Assembly (NCBI RefSeq): GCF_009604455.1
Contig: NZ_WEGL01000008.1
Span: 310,001 to 374,000 of the forward strand
DNA from: Streptomyces sp. RB17
Lineage (GTDB): Bacteria > Actinomycetota > Actinomycetes > Streptomycetales > Streptomycetaceae
Direction of reading: 5' to 3'
DNA: 64,000 nucleotides
Shown here: piece by piece, positions 1-8,873 of the stretch
How positions within the stretch are numbered: position 1 is the stretch's first letter
Layout: the number at the start of each line of letters is the position of its first letter
Position numbers and translations under genes: made by a program
The notes under the pieces: model-generated
Told to the model about the DNA's origin: nothing
Databases searched by the model: none
Seen by the model: only the letters and a program-made list of their open reading frames with translations

Positions 1-161
1 AGGTCTCCTCGCACCCCGGCGGAGCAAGGGCTTTCTCGTTACGCGGCAGTAGCCTTCGAGGAAGTTACCGCCGGTTACTTCCGGGGGTCAAGGCAGATGT
101 GAAAAAAGCGTGCCGGATGTGCGCGAGCTGCGATCGGAGACCACAACTACCCTTGCAGTGC

Positions 162-191
162 TTGACGTTGACGGTTGATCAGGTCTACAAC
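162..191 (+). promoter_or_regulatory. Candidate sigma-HrdB-type promoter
   Basis: A -35 box TTGACG (162-167) and a -10 box TACAAC (186-191) are separated by 18 bp, close to the Streptomyces vegetative consensus. Initiation would fall near 198. The first supported gene starts about 400 bp downstream at 606, so this promoter would give a very long leader or serve an RNA I cannot define. This is sequence pattern only. Confidence 0.4.
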
Positions 192-471
192 TTCCCCTGT
201 TTCACGGATCCGTGGCGCCGGATCCGCCGAGCGGCACCGGATGCGTTTCCCGGCCTCTCACGCCGACCGCTCAGCCAGGCCGACAGAAACCGTTCACATC
301 AGTGCGGCACCGCATGGCCCCTTCCCCCTGGCCGTGCCCGGCCGCCCCCTGCCGGCCCGGCCGAAGGCCTTCCCCCGGGTCTTCGGCCGGTGCCCGGACC
401 GCCGCCGTCGCCGGACCGTCGCGTACGGAGAAGGCGCACGGTCCTGCGCCGGCGGCACCGCCAAACCCCCA

Positions 472-540
472 CCCAACGACATCGCGCGCCCCCACCCAAC
501 GGCATCACGCGCCCCCAAGCGCATCACGCGCCCTCACCAC
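472..540. repeat. Short tandem repeat, 23-bp unit
   Basis: Two 23-bp units starting at 472 and 495 (CCCAACG[AG]C followed by ATC[AG]CGCGCCCCCA) are followed by a shortened third copy from about 518. The array lies in the leader region upstream of the secreted protein gene at 606. I see no gene in 1-605; the open frames there have poor codon bias and proline/arginine-rich shadow composition. Confidence 0.6.
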
Positions 541-605
541 CACGGCATCGGACGCCACCCCCCACCCCACCTCACCCGGACCCCACCCAGGAAAGAGGCA
601 CCCGC

Positions 606-1259
606 ATGCGTACGCGATCCCTCCTCGCCCTCACCGGCACCGTCACCGCACTCGCCCTCGCGGTCGCCGCCCCCGCCTCCGCCGACGGCGGCGCCGTCCT
701 CACCACCGGCGGTGCGGGCGGCACCGCCGTCGCGACCGGTGACACCCTCACCGCGCCGCTGGCCTCCGGCACGTCCGCCACGCTCTACTCCAGCGCGACC
801 GGCACCAGCGGCGTCAGCTGCACGTCCTCGCAGTTCACCGCCACGGTCACCGGCAACCCGAGTGCCCCCGGCACGGCCACCGAGTCCGTCACCGGGCACA
901 CCTTCGACAGCAGCTCCTGCACCAGCAACGTCACCGGCGTCCTCGGCGTCAGCAGCATCACCGTCGACAACCTGCCCTACACGGCGACGGTCGCCTCCGA
1001 CGGCACCCTCACCGTCTCGCCGGCGAGCGGCTCCACCATCCAGACCACGGTCAAGCTGCGCACCCTGCTGGGCTCCATCACCTGCGTCTACCAGGCGCCC
1101 TCCCTGACCGGGAAGGCCGACAACACCGACAACAGCATCAGCTTCACCAACCAGCAGTTCAGCAAGACGTCCGGTTCGTCGCTGTGCTTCTCCAGCGGCT
1201 ACTTCACCGCCAAGTACGCGCCCGTGACGGACGGCGGCACCCCGGTCTACGTCAACTGA
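606..1259 (+). CDS. Secreted protein of unknown function
   Basis: The 217-residue product has a clear Sec signal peptide: MRTRS, then a hydrophobic core ending in APASA, with predicted cleavage near residue 27. The mature part is small, Ser/Thr/Gly-rich and beta-strand-like, with four cysteines that could form two disulfides outside the cell. The ATG at 606 was chosen because a GAAAGAGG ribosome site precedes it and the signal peptide begins there; the upstream open frame is not coding-like. It converges on the LPMO gene with about 30 bp between stops. I do not recognise a named family. An exported structural or adhesive role is possible but is not shown by the sequence. Confidence 0.8.
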   Translation: MRTRSLLALTGTVTALALAVAAPASADGGAVLTTGGAGGTAVATGDTLTAPLASGTSATLYSSATGTSGVSCTSSQFTATVTGNPSAPGTATESVTGHTFDSSSCTSNVTGVLGVSSITVDNLPYTATVASDGTLTVSPASGSTIQTTVKLRTLLGSITCVYQAPSLTGKADNTDNSISFTNQQFSKTSGSSLCFSSGYFTAKYAPVTDGGTPVYVN

Positions 1260-1290
1260 GCCACCAACTTTCCCCGCAGTCCATCGGAGT

Positions 1291-2106
1291 TCAGCGTCGG
1301 CGTAGACGCATTGCGAGGGCGGCGCCCCCGGTGAGCACCAGCACCGCGGCGGCGCCGCCCGCCAGCGCGGGTGCCGAGGGCCGTGTGGCTCGGCCGACGT
1401 GCCCCTGCGCGACGGGGGCCGGACGTGTCGCCCGGACAGGTCCGGCCTTCGCCTCGCCCGCCCCCTTGTCCGGAAAGACCACGTCGGAACACGAGTAGTA
1501 GGTGTCCGGCGTGCTGCTGTTCTGCCAGACGGTGTAGAGGATCTGACGGCCTGTCCGGTCCTTCGGCAGCGTCGCGGAGAGGTGGTACGCCCCGTCGCGC
1601 AGCGGTGGATCGGTGACCTGTGCGAAGGGCCGCTCCGGCAGATCGGACCAGTTGAGCGGTTTCGCCGGGTCGTAGCCGGGCTCGGTCAGATACAGCCGGA
1701 ACGTGCCCGTGTGCGCGATCGTCGAGGCGTACGTCATCGTCAGTCTGCCGCCGGGCGCCAGCCGGGTCGCCGGCCAGTCCCGCCGCGCCAGGTCGAGGCC
1801 CCGGTACGCCGGAAGGTTCCCGCTGCACAGCCTGCCGTCCGGAATCGCCTGCCGGTCACGGCCGTTCACCCCTGCCACCCGCAGGTTGTCCCACGCGGTG
1901 AAGGGCGCCCCGTTCGCCGCGACGGCCGCCCGGCACGCCGCCGAGCGGCCGGACTCGCCGCCCTCGGGGGAGCAGGCGTAGACCCGGCTGACCGGATCCG
2001 TGGGTGCCCCGTGCGCCTGGGCGGGGCCCGCCGCCCACGACAGGAGCAGGAGCGGGGCCGCGGCGGCGGCCGCCATGACGCTCGGTCGGGCTGTCGTCCG
2101 GGTCAT
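1291..2106 (-). CDS. AA10 lytic polysaccharide monooxygenase, membrane-anchored
   Basis: LPMOs oxidatively cleave chitin or cellulose with a copper held in a histidine brace. The 271-residue precursor has a signal peptide ending AQA, giving a mature N-terminus HGAP whose His32 would be the copper-binding first residue. The second brace histidine is likely in YASTIAHTG. Family landmarks include the DPxSR N-terminal segment, YLTEPGYDP and a late Tyr/Cys-rich segment (DTYYSCSDV). After a short linker the protein ends in a hydrophobic helix plus RLRRR, so it should be tethered to the membrane rather than released, and I see no carbohydrate-binding module. The ATG at 2106 is supported by GAGGAG about 10 nt upstream and by signal-peptide geometry. 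Confidence 0.85.
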   Translation of the reverse strand: MTRTTARPSVMAAAAAAPLLLLSWAAGPAQAHGAPTDPVSRVYACSPEGGESGRSAACRAAVAANGAPFTAWDNLRVAGVNGRDRQAIPDGRLCSGNLPAYRGLDLARRDWPATRLAPGGRLTMTYASTIAHTGTFRLYLTEPGYDPAKPLNWSDLPERPFAQVTDPPLRDGAYHLSATLPKDRTGRQILYTVWQNSSTPDTYYSCSDVVFPDKGAGEAKAGPVRATRPAPVAQGHVGRATRPSAPALAGGAAAVLVLTGGAALAMRLRRR

Positions 2107-2514
2107 CCGGGATGTCTCCTCGGCGGGCGCGGGAACGGGGTCTGCGCGGTCCATTACGGCGGAGACGTCCCGCATGTTCAGCCGGCGCGGCGTAGCGGCG
2201 GCCCGAGGGGGGCGTGAACGCACCGACGGTGGGCGCGGGATCACCGACCGATGCGGACGTAACGCGCCTCCTTCGAGACCCCGTTGAGGAGCCGGTGGTC
2301 ATCCTCGTATCGTGGCGATCATGGGTCCGGCACCCGCCGCCCCGCGACTGCCGGGGGCAGCCCGGTAAAAAAAGGGGGAGCCGTTCTGGTCTCGTCGTTC
2401 ATGGACCGTCGGGGGCCCGTCCGGCGCCGGATACGCCGGTGACACGTGTCCTGGTGCCGGCCCGCTCCCCGGACTGCCGCTGCCGGTCGGTGAGTTATCG
2501 TGTGCAAGGGGTCA
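2107..2514. other. Divergent intergenic region, no gene seen
   Basis: This stretch separates the divergently transcribed LPMO and cprB-like genes. Open frames across it lack third-position G/C bias and look like shadows. It should hold both promoters. Only the ARE-like site at its cprB-proximal edge could be defined. Confidence 0.5.
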
Positions 2515-2539
2515 AAAACAAACCGCATGTCCCGTTCGT
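2515..2539. promoter_or_regulatory. ARE-like operator upstream of cprB homologue
   Basis: Read on the minus strand the site contains CGGTTTGTT (2517-2525), an exact match to the half-site I recall from the ArpA consensus. A GAAC-GG left half-site lies at the expected distance. It ends about 25 bp before the ATG of the receptor gene. Receptors of this family commonly autorepress, so autoregulation is a reasonable inference; binding is not shown here. Confidence 0.55.
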
Positions 2540-2564
2540 ACGACTCGCGAGGAGGGGTCCCAGG

Positions 2565-3212
2565 ATGGCGAGGCAGTTACGCGCCGAACAGACCCGGGCA
2601 ACGATCATCACGGCCGCCGCCGATCTGTTCGACCGGCACGGCTACGAGTCCACGAGCCTGAGCGACATCGTCGCGCACGCGAACGTCACCAAGGGGGCGC
2701 TGTACTTCCACTTCGCTGCCAAGGAGGACCTCGCCCACGCCATCCTCGAACTCAACGCCGGCGCCGCGAAAGCCCTCGTCGCCGAGGTCGAGAGCCGCGG
2801 CTGCTCCTCGCTGGAGACGCTGATGCGCACCACGTTCGGGATCGCCGGACTCGCCGTGGAGGACCCGGTGCCGCGCGCCGCGCTGCGTCTCGCCACCGCC
2901 GACGTGGCCGTACGGCCGCCCCTGAGGCATCCGTTCACCGAATGGCTGGACTTCGCCACGCGGAAGTTCACCGGAGCCGTCCGGGAGTCCGATCTGCACG
3001 GCGATCTCGACGTCGGCGTCGTCGCGCACTCCCTGGTCTCCTTCTTCGTCGGAACCCGGGTCGCCGGCCGCTCGCTCGAACCGGTGGGACGGCTTCCGCG
3101 CCGGGTCGCCGAGATGTGGCACCTGTTGATCCGGGGCCTGGTCCCGGTGCACCGCCGCCCCCGCTACGTCACGCTCGCCACGCAGCTGGAGCGGGAGATC
3201 AGAACCGTCTGA
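2565..3212 (+). CDS. cprB: CprB/ArpA-type gamma-butyrolactone receptor homologue (TetR family)
   Basis: This 215-residue TetR-family repressor has the start MARQLRAEQTRATII and the helix-turn-helix segment NVTKGALYFHFAAKEDLAHAI of gamma-butyrolactone receptors. I recall the S. coelicolor CprB (SCO6071) N-terminus as nearly identical, and CprB likewise lies near the geosmin synthase gene. The C-terminal ligand/dimer domain contains HPFTEWLDFATRKF and AEMWHLLIRG. Codon 5 is TTA (2577-2579), the leucine codon read by the bldA tRNA, so translation may be developmentally gated. No afsA/scbA-type butyrolactone synthase is adjacent, so the ligand and synthase are unknown. GAGGAGGGG precedes the ATG. 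Likely roles are regulation of antibiotic production or morphological differentiation, by family analogy. Confidence 0.88.
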   Translation: MARQLRAEQTRATIITAAADLFDRHGYESTSLSDIVAHANVTKGALYFHFAAKEDLAHAILELNAGAAKALVAEVESRGCSSLETLMRTTFGIAGLAVEDPVPRAALRLATADVAVRPPLRHPFTEWLDFATRKFTGAVRESDLHGDLDVGVVAHSLVSFFVGTRVAGRSLEPVGRLPRRVAEMWHLLIRGLVPVHRRPRYVTLATQLEREIRTV

Positions 3213-3234
3213 CCCGCGCGATACGGTGACGGAC

Positions 3235-4425
3235 ATGCCTTCCACCCCGTTCGCACCCGTGATCCTCGGCAACGAACCCGGCTCCTTCCCGCACAGCGTG
3301 CTGGCCGAACGGCACCCCGCGATCATCGGCCGGGTGAGGGACGCCTTCCCGTACGGCCCCGGGCAGCACCGGGCGCTGGACGAGCTGCTGAAGAGCTGCA
3401 CCGAGGGAACGGTCGAGCCGCTGCCCGCCGATGCCCCGGACCGGGACCGGTGGCGGGAGTGGGGCCTGGCGGGCTGCGCCGGGCGTTCCTGGTACGACGT
3501 GCCGTGGCTGTGGTCCGAGAGCTACTTCTACCGGCGGCTGCTGGACGCCGTCGGCTGGTTCGGCCCCGGCACCTGGCAGGGCATCGATCCCTTCCGCCCG
3601 TTCAAGCGCGCCGAACTCGACGCGCCGGAGACGGACGAGGAACTGGCCGCGCTGGACGTGCTGCCCGGCCTGCCGGAGCAGGAGCGGGCGCGTGCCCTGT
3701 TGCACGGCTCGCTGTGGGGCAACCGCGCCGACCTCGGCTTCCGGCTCTCCGCCGAGGGCGCCGAGGCCCGGGACCCGGCCCCCGCGCTGGTCGCCGACGA
3801 CAGCGCGGCTCTGTGGTCGCTGCTGCCGCCCGACGGTACGGCCACCCTGGTCCTGGTCGCGGACAACGCGGGCCGCGAACTCGTCCCGGACCTGCTGCTG
3901 ATCGCCCATCTCCTCGACGAGGGCCGGGCCGCGCGGACGGTGCTGCATGTCAAGCCGTACCCGTACTACGTCTCCGACGCCACCACCGCCGACGTCGTCG
4001 ACGCCCTGCACCGGCTGCGTGCCGCGTCCGGCGCTGCCGCCACGTACGCGCGCGTGCTCTGGTCGGCCATGGCCGACGGCCGCCTCACCGTGCGCGCCCA
4101 CCCCTTCTCCTGCGCCCCGCTGCCGTACGAGGAGATGCCGGACGACCTGCGCGCCGAGTTCGCCGCGGCCACCCTGACCGTCTTCAAGGGCGACCTCAAC
4201 TACCGGCGCCTGGTGGGCGACCGGCTCTGGCCGCCGACCACACCCTTCGCGGAGACGACCGGCTACTTCCCCGGCCCGGTCGCCGCGCTGCGCACCCTGA
4301 AGTCGGACGTGGTCACCGGCCTGTCCGCGGCGACCGAGGCCGCGCTGGTGGCCGCCGAGGACGGACGGTGGCGCACCAGCGGCACACACGCGCTGATCCA
4401 GGTTGCCGGCACTGACGTCAAGTGA
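3235..4425 (+). CDS. DUF89/ARMT1-like metal-dependent phosphatase-family protein
   Basis: The 396-residue protein carries DUF89 (ARMT1-like) landmarks in order: WESYFYRRLL-like N-terminal helix region (as WSESYFYRRLL), SLWGNRADLG, VADNAGRELVPDLL near residue 208, FKGDLNYRRLVGD and LRTLKSDV near the C-terminus. The Asp/Asn residues in the last three motifs form the divalent-metal site in the family. DUF89 proteins are damage-control phosphatases acting on sugar phosphates or phosphometabolites; ARMT1 itself was described as a glutamate methyltransferase. The ATG at 3235 was preferred over GTG 3226. It lies 22 bp after cprB, likely in the same transcript, and its 3' end overlaps the convergent P450 gene by 8 bp. 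The substrate is unknown. Confidence 0.82.
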   Translation: MPSTPFAPVILGNEPGSFPHSVLAERHPAIIGRVRDAFPYGPGQHRALDELLKSCTEGTVEPLPADAPDRDRWREWGLAGCAGRSWYDVPWLWSESYFYRRLLDAVGWFGPGTWQGIDPFRPFKRAELDAPETDEELAALDVLPGLPEQERARALLHGSLWGNRADLGFRLSAEGAEARDPAPALVADDSAALWSLLPPDGTATLVLVADNAGRELVPDLLLIAHLLDEGRAARTVLHVKPYPYYVSDATTADVVDALHRLRAASGAAATYARVLWSAMADGRLTVRAHPFSCAPLPYEEMPDDLRAEFAAATLTVFKGDLNYRRLVGDRLWPPTTPFAETTGYFPGPVAALRTLKSDVVTGLSAATEAALVAAEDGRWRTSGTHALIQVAGTDVK

Positions 4426-5680
4426 CCTGCAGCGGCAGTGACTTGATGCCGTTGATGAAGTTCGACACGAGACGCCCGGCGGGCGCGACGAGCCGCGGCT
4501 CGGGGACCACCCGCAGCACCTCCTCGTGGAGCAGTCGCAGTTGCAGCCGTGCGAAGTGGGCGCCCAGGCAGACGTGCGGGCCGTCGCCGAAGGACACGTG
4601 CGGGTTGGGGGAGCGGGCGAGGTCGAGCCGGGACGGATCGGTGAAGACCCGCTCGTCCCGGTTGGCCGAGGCGTGGAAGACCACGACCTTGTCCCCGGCC
4701 CGGATCCGCTGCCCGGCCAGCTCGGTGTCCCGCGCGGCGGTCCGCCGGAAGGTCAGCACGGGCGGGTGCCAGCGCAACAACTCCTCGACGGCGGTCGCGA
4801 GTTCTGCCGTCCCGGCGCGCAACGACGCGTACGCCTCCGGGTGTTCCGCCAGTGCCAGCAGCCCGCCGGGTGCAGCGCTGCGTACGGTGTCGTTGCCGGC
4901 GACGGTGAGCAGGAAGAAGAACATCTCCAGTTCACCGCCGGCCAGTTCGGCGTCGTGGGCGAGTGTCGTCATGATGTCGTCGGCGGGACACCGTCTTTTG
5001 TGTGCGGCCAGCTGTCCGGCGTAGGCGAACATGTCCTTCAGCATCGCCGGGGACCGCGGATCGACGGGCTTGCCCGTGGCGTCCAGCACCGCCGGACCGG
5101 CCTCGTCCGGGTCCTGGTAGCCGATGACCCGCTGCGTCCAGTGCAGCATCAGCCGCCGGTCGCTCTCCGGTACGCCCAGCAGATCCGCCAGGTTGAGCAG
5201 GGCGTACTCGTCGGTGACGGTGGCCACCAGATCGACCGTGCCGTCCCCCTCCCGCGCCTGCTGCAGCGCCCCGGCGAGCAGGGTGCGCGCCCGCTCCCGG
5301 GCGACGGCCGCGTACCGGTCGACCCGGCCCGGCGTGAAGGCCCTGCTCACCAGCCGACGCAGTCGCCCGTGCCGCGGCGGATCCTGATTGAGCATCATGC
5401 GCCGGATGAAGGGGAGGTCCTCCGGATCCGGGTCGCGGATCTGGGTGGCGCCGAGGTGGGAGGAGTACGTCGTGGCGTCCTTCAGCACCCGGACGACGTC
5501 CGCGTGCCGGGTCACCGCCCAGAACCCCGGCCCGGCCGGCCAGCCCAGCACCTCCGGCTCCTCCTGCCAGGCGACCGGATGACGGTCGCGCAGCAGGCGG
5601 TAGTCGTCGTGGGGCACGCCGACGGCGTACCGGCGCGGGTCGAACACGTCGGGCACCGGCCGCGCCGCCCGCACGCTCAC
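4418..5680 (-). CDS. Bacterial class cytochrome P450
   Basis: This 420-residue P450 has the I-helix oxygen-activation motif AGNDT, the ExxR motif in EELLRWHPP, and the heme-cysteine loop FGDGPHVCLGAHFARL near the C-terminus. The early segment MLNQDPPRHGRLRRLVSRAF is typical of soluble actinobacterial P450s. It would hydroxylate a small hydrophobic substrate using ferredoxin and ferredoxin reductase partners, neither of which is in this window. The GTG start overlaps the TGA of the upstream alpha/beta hydrolase gene (GTGA), so translational coupling is likely and the two enzymes may act on one substrate. The upstream extension of the frame is the antisense or out-of-frame shadow of the hydrolase gene. 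Substrate and CYP subfamily cannot be assigned from the sequence alone. Confidence 0.92.
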   Translation of the reverse strand: MSVRAARPVPDVFDPRRYAVGVPHDDYRLLRDRHPVAWQEEPEVLGWPAGPGFWAVTRHADVVRVLKDATTYSSHLGATQIRDPDPEDLPFIRRMMLNQDPPRHGRLRRLVSRAFTPGRVDRYAAVARERARTLLAGALQQAREGDGTVDLVATVTDEYALLNLADLLGVPESDRRLMLHWTQRVIGYQDPDEAGPAVLDATGKPVDPRSPAMLKDMFAYAGQLAAHKRRCPADDIMTTLAHDAELAGGELEMFFFLLTVAGNDTVRSAAPGGLLALAEHPEAYASLRAGTAELATAVEELLRWHPPVLTFRRTAARDTELAGQRIRAGDKVVVFHASANRDERVFTDPSRLDLARSPNPHVSFGDGPHVCLGAHFARLQLRLLHEEVLRVVPEPRLVAPAGRLVSNFINGIKSLPLQVT

Positions 5681-6531
5681 GCCGGCTCGCCCTCGCCGGC
5701 AGCGGTCACGGCAGCCGCTGGGATTGCGGCGCCCGCGGGGTCTTCGGCGTCCGCGGGTTCTTCGCCGTCCGCCCGCAGGAAGTCCTCGACCACGCGGATC
5801 AGGTCCAGCGGGGCCTCGTCCATGGCGTAGTGCCCGGCGAACGGCAGCGCCACCAGCTCGGCACGCGGATACCAGGACATCCAGGTCTGCCGCATGACCT
5901 CCGGGGAGAGCGCCGGGTCCAGGTCCCCGGCCACGGCCAGGGCGGGCACCTCGCTGCCCTCGACGTCGGCGTGGAAGTCCTCGCCCGCCCACGAGTCCAG
6001 CCAGGCCCGGAACGCCTTCGCGTCGCTGCGTTCCAGCGAGCGGGCGACCATCCGGTCCAGCCAGGCTGCGGGACGCCGGCCCCCGGTGGTGAAGTCGAGG
6101 ATCGCACGCCGGTACTCCGGCTGGTGCGCGGCGTCCGTGAACAGCGCGGCCTGCTCGCCGGCCAGCGGCACGCCCGAGGCCGGCACCGGGGAGACGCCGA
6201 CCATCCGGCGCAGCCGGTCCGGGACCGTGGCGGCCAGCCGCTGTGCCACCGCGCCGCCCATCGAGTGCCCGATCACCGAGAACCGGTCCCAGCCCAGCCG
6301 GTCGGCCAGCTCCACCAGGTCCCGGGCCGCCTCGGCCGTCGTGAACGCACCCGCCGCGTCCCGGGCCTCGCCGTAGCCGCGCAGGTCGACCAGCGCATAG
6401 GTGAAGGAGGTGCGGTCGAGATCCGGCAGGACGGCGGCGTAGGCGGACCGGTCGGCGAACCAGCCGTGCACGGCGAACACCTTGTGGGCGCCGTCGCCGT
6501 GCACCTCATGGGGCAGCACGAAGGAGGTCAT
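5677..6531 (-). CDS. Alpha/beta hydrolase
   Basis: The 284-residue protein has the alpha/beta hydrolase core: oxyanion-hole segment FAVHGWFADRS near the N-terminus, nucleophile elbow GHSMGG, acid region AVAGDLDPALS, and catalytic histidine in PFAGHYAMDEAP. The ATG at 6531 was chosen over a GTG ten codons upstream because the domain begins immediately after it. Its stop overlaps the start of the P450 gene, forming a two-gene unit divergent from the geosmin synthase gene. The likely activity is an esterase or lipase-like hydrolase; epoxide or lactone hydrolysis cannot be excluded. The C-terminal tail is Ala/Glu-rich and poorly conserved. Confidence 0.88.
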   Translation of the reverse strand: MTSFVLPHEVHGDGAHKVFAVHGWFADRSAYAAVLPDLDRTSFTYALVDLRGYGEARDAAGAFTTAEAARDLVELADRLGWDRFSVIGHSMGGAVAQRLAATVPDRLRRMVGVSPVPASGVPLAGEQAALFTDAAHQPEYRRAILDFTTGGRRPAAWLDRMVARSLERSDAKAFRAWLDSWAGEDFHADVEGSEVPALAVAGDLDPALSPEVMRQTWMSWYPRAELVALPFAGHYAMDEAPLDLIRVVEDFLRADGEEPADAEDPAGAAIPAAAVTAAGEGEPA

Positions 6532-6710
6532 GCGCCTACCGTGGCCCGCCCGCGAGGGCACGGCAAGAGTGCGGACGGGGCATGCCGGAGGGCCTCGCCA
6601 CGGTGCTCGTCCGAACCCGGAGTTCCGCCTTTTCGCGGTGGTTCACGCGATGGTGTGATCATGTCCCGTGCGGCGGATGGGCGTTGGGGGCCGCGGGTAG
6701 GGCCCCGGCC

Positions 6711-8873
6711 ATGACGCAGCCGTTCGAACTCCCGCACTTCTACATGCCGTATCCCGCGCGGCTCAACCCGCACCTCGACGAGGCCCGCGCCCACTCCACC
6801 GGGTGGGCGCGCGAGATGGGCATGCTGGAAGGCTCCGGGATCTGGGAGCAGGCCGACCTGGAGGCGCACGACTACGGGCTCCTGTGCGCCTACACCCACC
6901 CCGACTGCGACGGACCCGCTCTCTCGCTCATCACCGACTGGTACGTGTGGGTGTTCTTCTTCGACGACCACTTCCTCGACATGTACAAGCGCACCCCCGA
7001 CCGCGCCGCCGGAAAGGCCCACCTGGACCGGCTGCCGCTGTTCATGCCGCTCGACCCGGCAACCGCCGTGCCGGAGCCGGAGAACCCCGTCGAGGCGGGG
7101 CTGAAGGACCTGTGGGCGCGCACGGTGCCGTCCATGTCCGTGGACTGGCGCCGCCGCTTCTCCGTGGCCACCGAGCACCTGCTCAACGAGTCGATGTGGG
7201 AGCTGTCGAACATCAACGAGGGGCGGATCGCCAACCCCGTCGAGTACATCGAGATGCGCCGCAAGGTGGGCGGCGCCCCCTGGTCGGCCGGGCTCGTGGA
7301 GTACGCGACCGCCGAGGTGCCCGCCGCCGTCTCCGGCACCCGGCCGCTGCGGGTCCTCATGGAGACCTTCGCCGACGCCGTCCACCTGCGCAACGACCTG
7401 TTCTCCTATCAGCGCGAGGTCGAGGACGAGGGCGAGAACAGCAACGGCGTCCTCGTGCTGGAGACCTTCTTCGGCTGTACGACGCAGGAGGCCGCCGAGA
7501 CCGTCAACGACATCCTCACCTCACGCCTGCACCAGTTCGAGCACACCGCGCTCACCGAGGTCCCGGCCGCGGCCCTGGAGAAGGGCCTCACCCCGGACCA
7601 GGTCGCCGCGGTCGCCGCCTACACCAAGGGACTGCAGGACTGGCAGTCCGGCGGCCACGAATGGCACCTGCGCTCCAGCCGCTACATGAACAAGGGCGCG
7701 CGGCCCGGCTCGCCCTGGCAGCTGCCCAGCGGCCCCGGCGTCGCGGCCGCCGACGTCCGTGCCCTCCTCGCCGCAGCCGCGCAGGAACGCCTGCGTGCCT
7801 ACACCCACGTGCCGTACCAGAAGGTCGGCCCGCCCCTCCTGCCCGAGTTCCACATGCCGTACCGGCTGGAACTGAGCCCCCACCTCGACGCCGCCCGCCG
7901 GAACCTCGTCGGCTGGTCCCACCGCATGGGCATCCTCGAGGAGGGCGTCTGGGACGAGGACAAGCTCGCCGCCTACGACCTCGCGCTGTGCTCCGCCGGC
8001 CTGGACCCGGACGCCACCCCCGAAGCCCTCGACCTCAGCGCCCAGTGGCTCGCCTGGGGCACGTACGGCGACGACTACTACCCGCTGGTCCACGGCCACC
8101 GCCGGGACCTCGCCGCCGCCCGGCTGACCACGGCCCGGCTGTCGCAGTGCATGCCCGTCGAGGGCGATCCGGCCCTCGTCCCGGCCAACGCCATGGAGCG
8201 CGGCCTGACCGACCTGTGGACGCGGACGACGGCCGACATGACCGCCGACCAGCGGCGCACCCTCAAGGCCGCCGTGGACACGATGACCGAGAGCTGGGTG
8301 TGGGAGCTGTCCAACCAGCTGCAGAACCGCATCCCCGACCCGGTCGACTACCTGGAGATGCGGCGCGCCACCTTCGGCTCCGACCTCACTCTCAGTCTGT
8401 GCCGGATGGGCCACGGCCCCGCCGTACCGCCGGAGGTGTACCGCAGCGGCCCGGTCCGCTCCCTGGAGAACGCCGCCATCGACTACGCCTGCCTCCTCAA
8501 CGACATCTTCTCGTATCAGAAGGAGATCGAGTACGAGGGCGAGATCCACAACTCCGTGTTGGTGGTGCAGAACTTCTTCGGCGCCGACTATCCGGCTGCC
8601 CTGCGTGTCGTACACGACCTGACCACCCAGCGCATGCAGCAGTTCGAGCACGTCGTCGAGCACGAACTGCCTGTGCTCTACGACGACTTCGGGCTCTCGG
8701 AGGCCGGGCGGGCCGCCATGGACGGGCATGTCCTCGACCTGCAGAACTGGATGGCCGGAATCCTGAACTGGCACCGGAACGTGGACCGCTACAAGGCCGA
8801 GTGGCTGGGCCGCCGCGCCCACGGCTTCCTGCCCGACCGGCCCCCGGCGCCGCCCGTCCAGCTCGTCAGCTGA
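6711..8873 (+). CDS. geoA: Bifunctional germacradienol/geosmin synthase
   Basis: This 720-residue terpene synthase has two fused domains. The N-terminal half cyclises farnesyl diphosphate to germacradienol and germacrene D; the C-terminal half converts germacradienol to geosmin, the earthy odorant. The N-domain has the Mg2+-binding DDHFLD motif at residues 85-90 and the NSE-type segment NDLFSYQREVEDEGE near 229. The C-domain has DDYYPLVHG and NDIFSYQKEIEYEGE. Repeated HMPYR/FYMPYPARLNPHLD-type openings mark each domain. Length and both metal motifs match known geosmin synthases. The ATG at 6711 begins at the conserved MTQPFELPHFYMPYP sequence. The gene stands alone, divergent from the hydrolase-P450 pair, and is a core Streptomyces locus. 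Confidence 0.97.
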   Translation: MTQPFELPHFYMPYPARLNPHLDEARAHSTGWAREMGMLEGSGIWEQADLEAHDYGLLCAYTHPDCDGPALSLITDWYVWVFFFDDHFLDMYKRTPDRAAGKAHLDRLPLFMPLDPATAVPEPENPVEAGLKDLWARTVPSMSVDWRRRFSVATEHLLNESMWELSNINEGRIANPVEYIEMRRKVGGAPWSAGLVEYATAEVPAAVSGTRPLRVLMETFADAVHLRNDLFSYQREVEDEGENSNGVLVLETFFGCTTQEAAETVNDILTSRLHQFEHTALTEVPAAALEKGLTPDQVAAVAAYTKGLQDWQSGGHEWHLRSSRYMNKGARPGSPWQLPSGPGVAAADVRALLAAAAQERLRAYTHVPYQKVGPPLLPEFHMPYRLELSPHLDAARRNLVGWSHRMGILEEGVWDEDKLAAYDLALCSAGLDPDATPEALDLSAQWLAWGTYGDDYYPLVHGHRRDLAAARLTTARLSQCMPVEGDPALVPANAMERGLTDLWTRTTADMTADQRRTLKAAVDTMTESWVWELSNQLQNRIPDPVDYLEMRRATFGSDLTLSLCRMGHGPAVPPEVYRSGPVRSLENAAIDYACLLNDIFSYQKEIEYEGEIHNSVLVVQNFFGADYPAALRVVHDLTTQRMQQFEHVVEHELPVLYDDFGLSEAGRAAMDGHVLDLQNWMAGILNWHRNVDRYKAEWLGRRAHGFLPDRPPAPPVQLVS

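Noticed and set aside
99..605. Extension of the first secreted protein to an upstream start
   Set aside because: The extension has no coding bias and would bury the signal peptide; the ATG at 606 has a ribosome site.
2565..8873. A complete butyrolactone signalling or specialised-metabolite cluster around cprB
   Set aside because: There is no afsA/scbA synthase, and only a lone terpene synthase (geosmin) plus a P450-hydrolase pair. Proximity reflects conserved core gene order.
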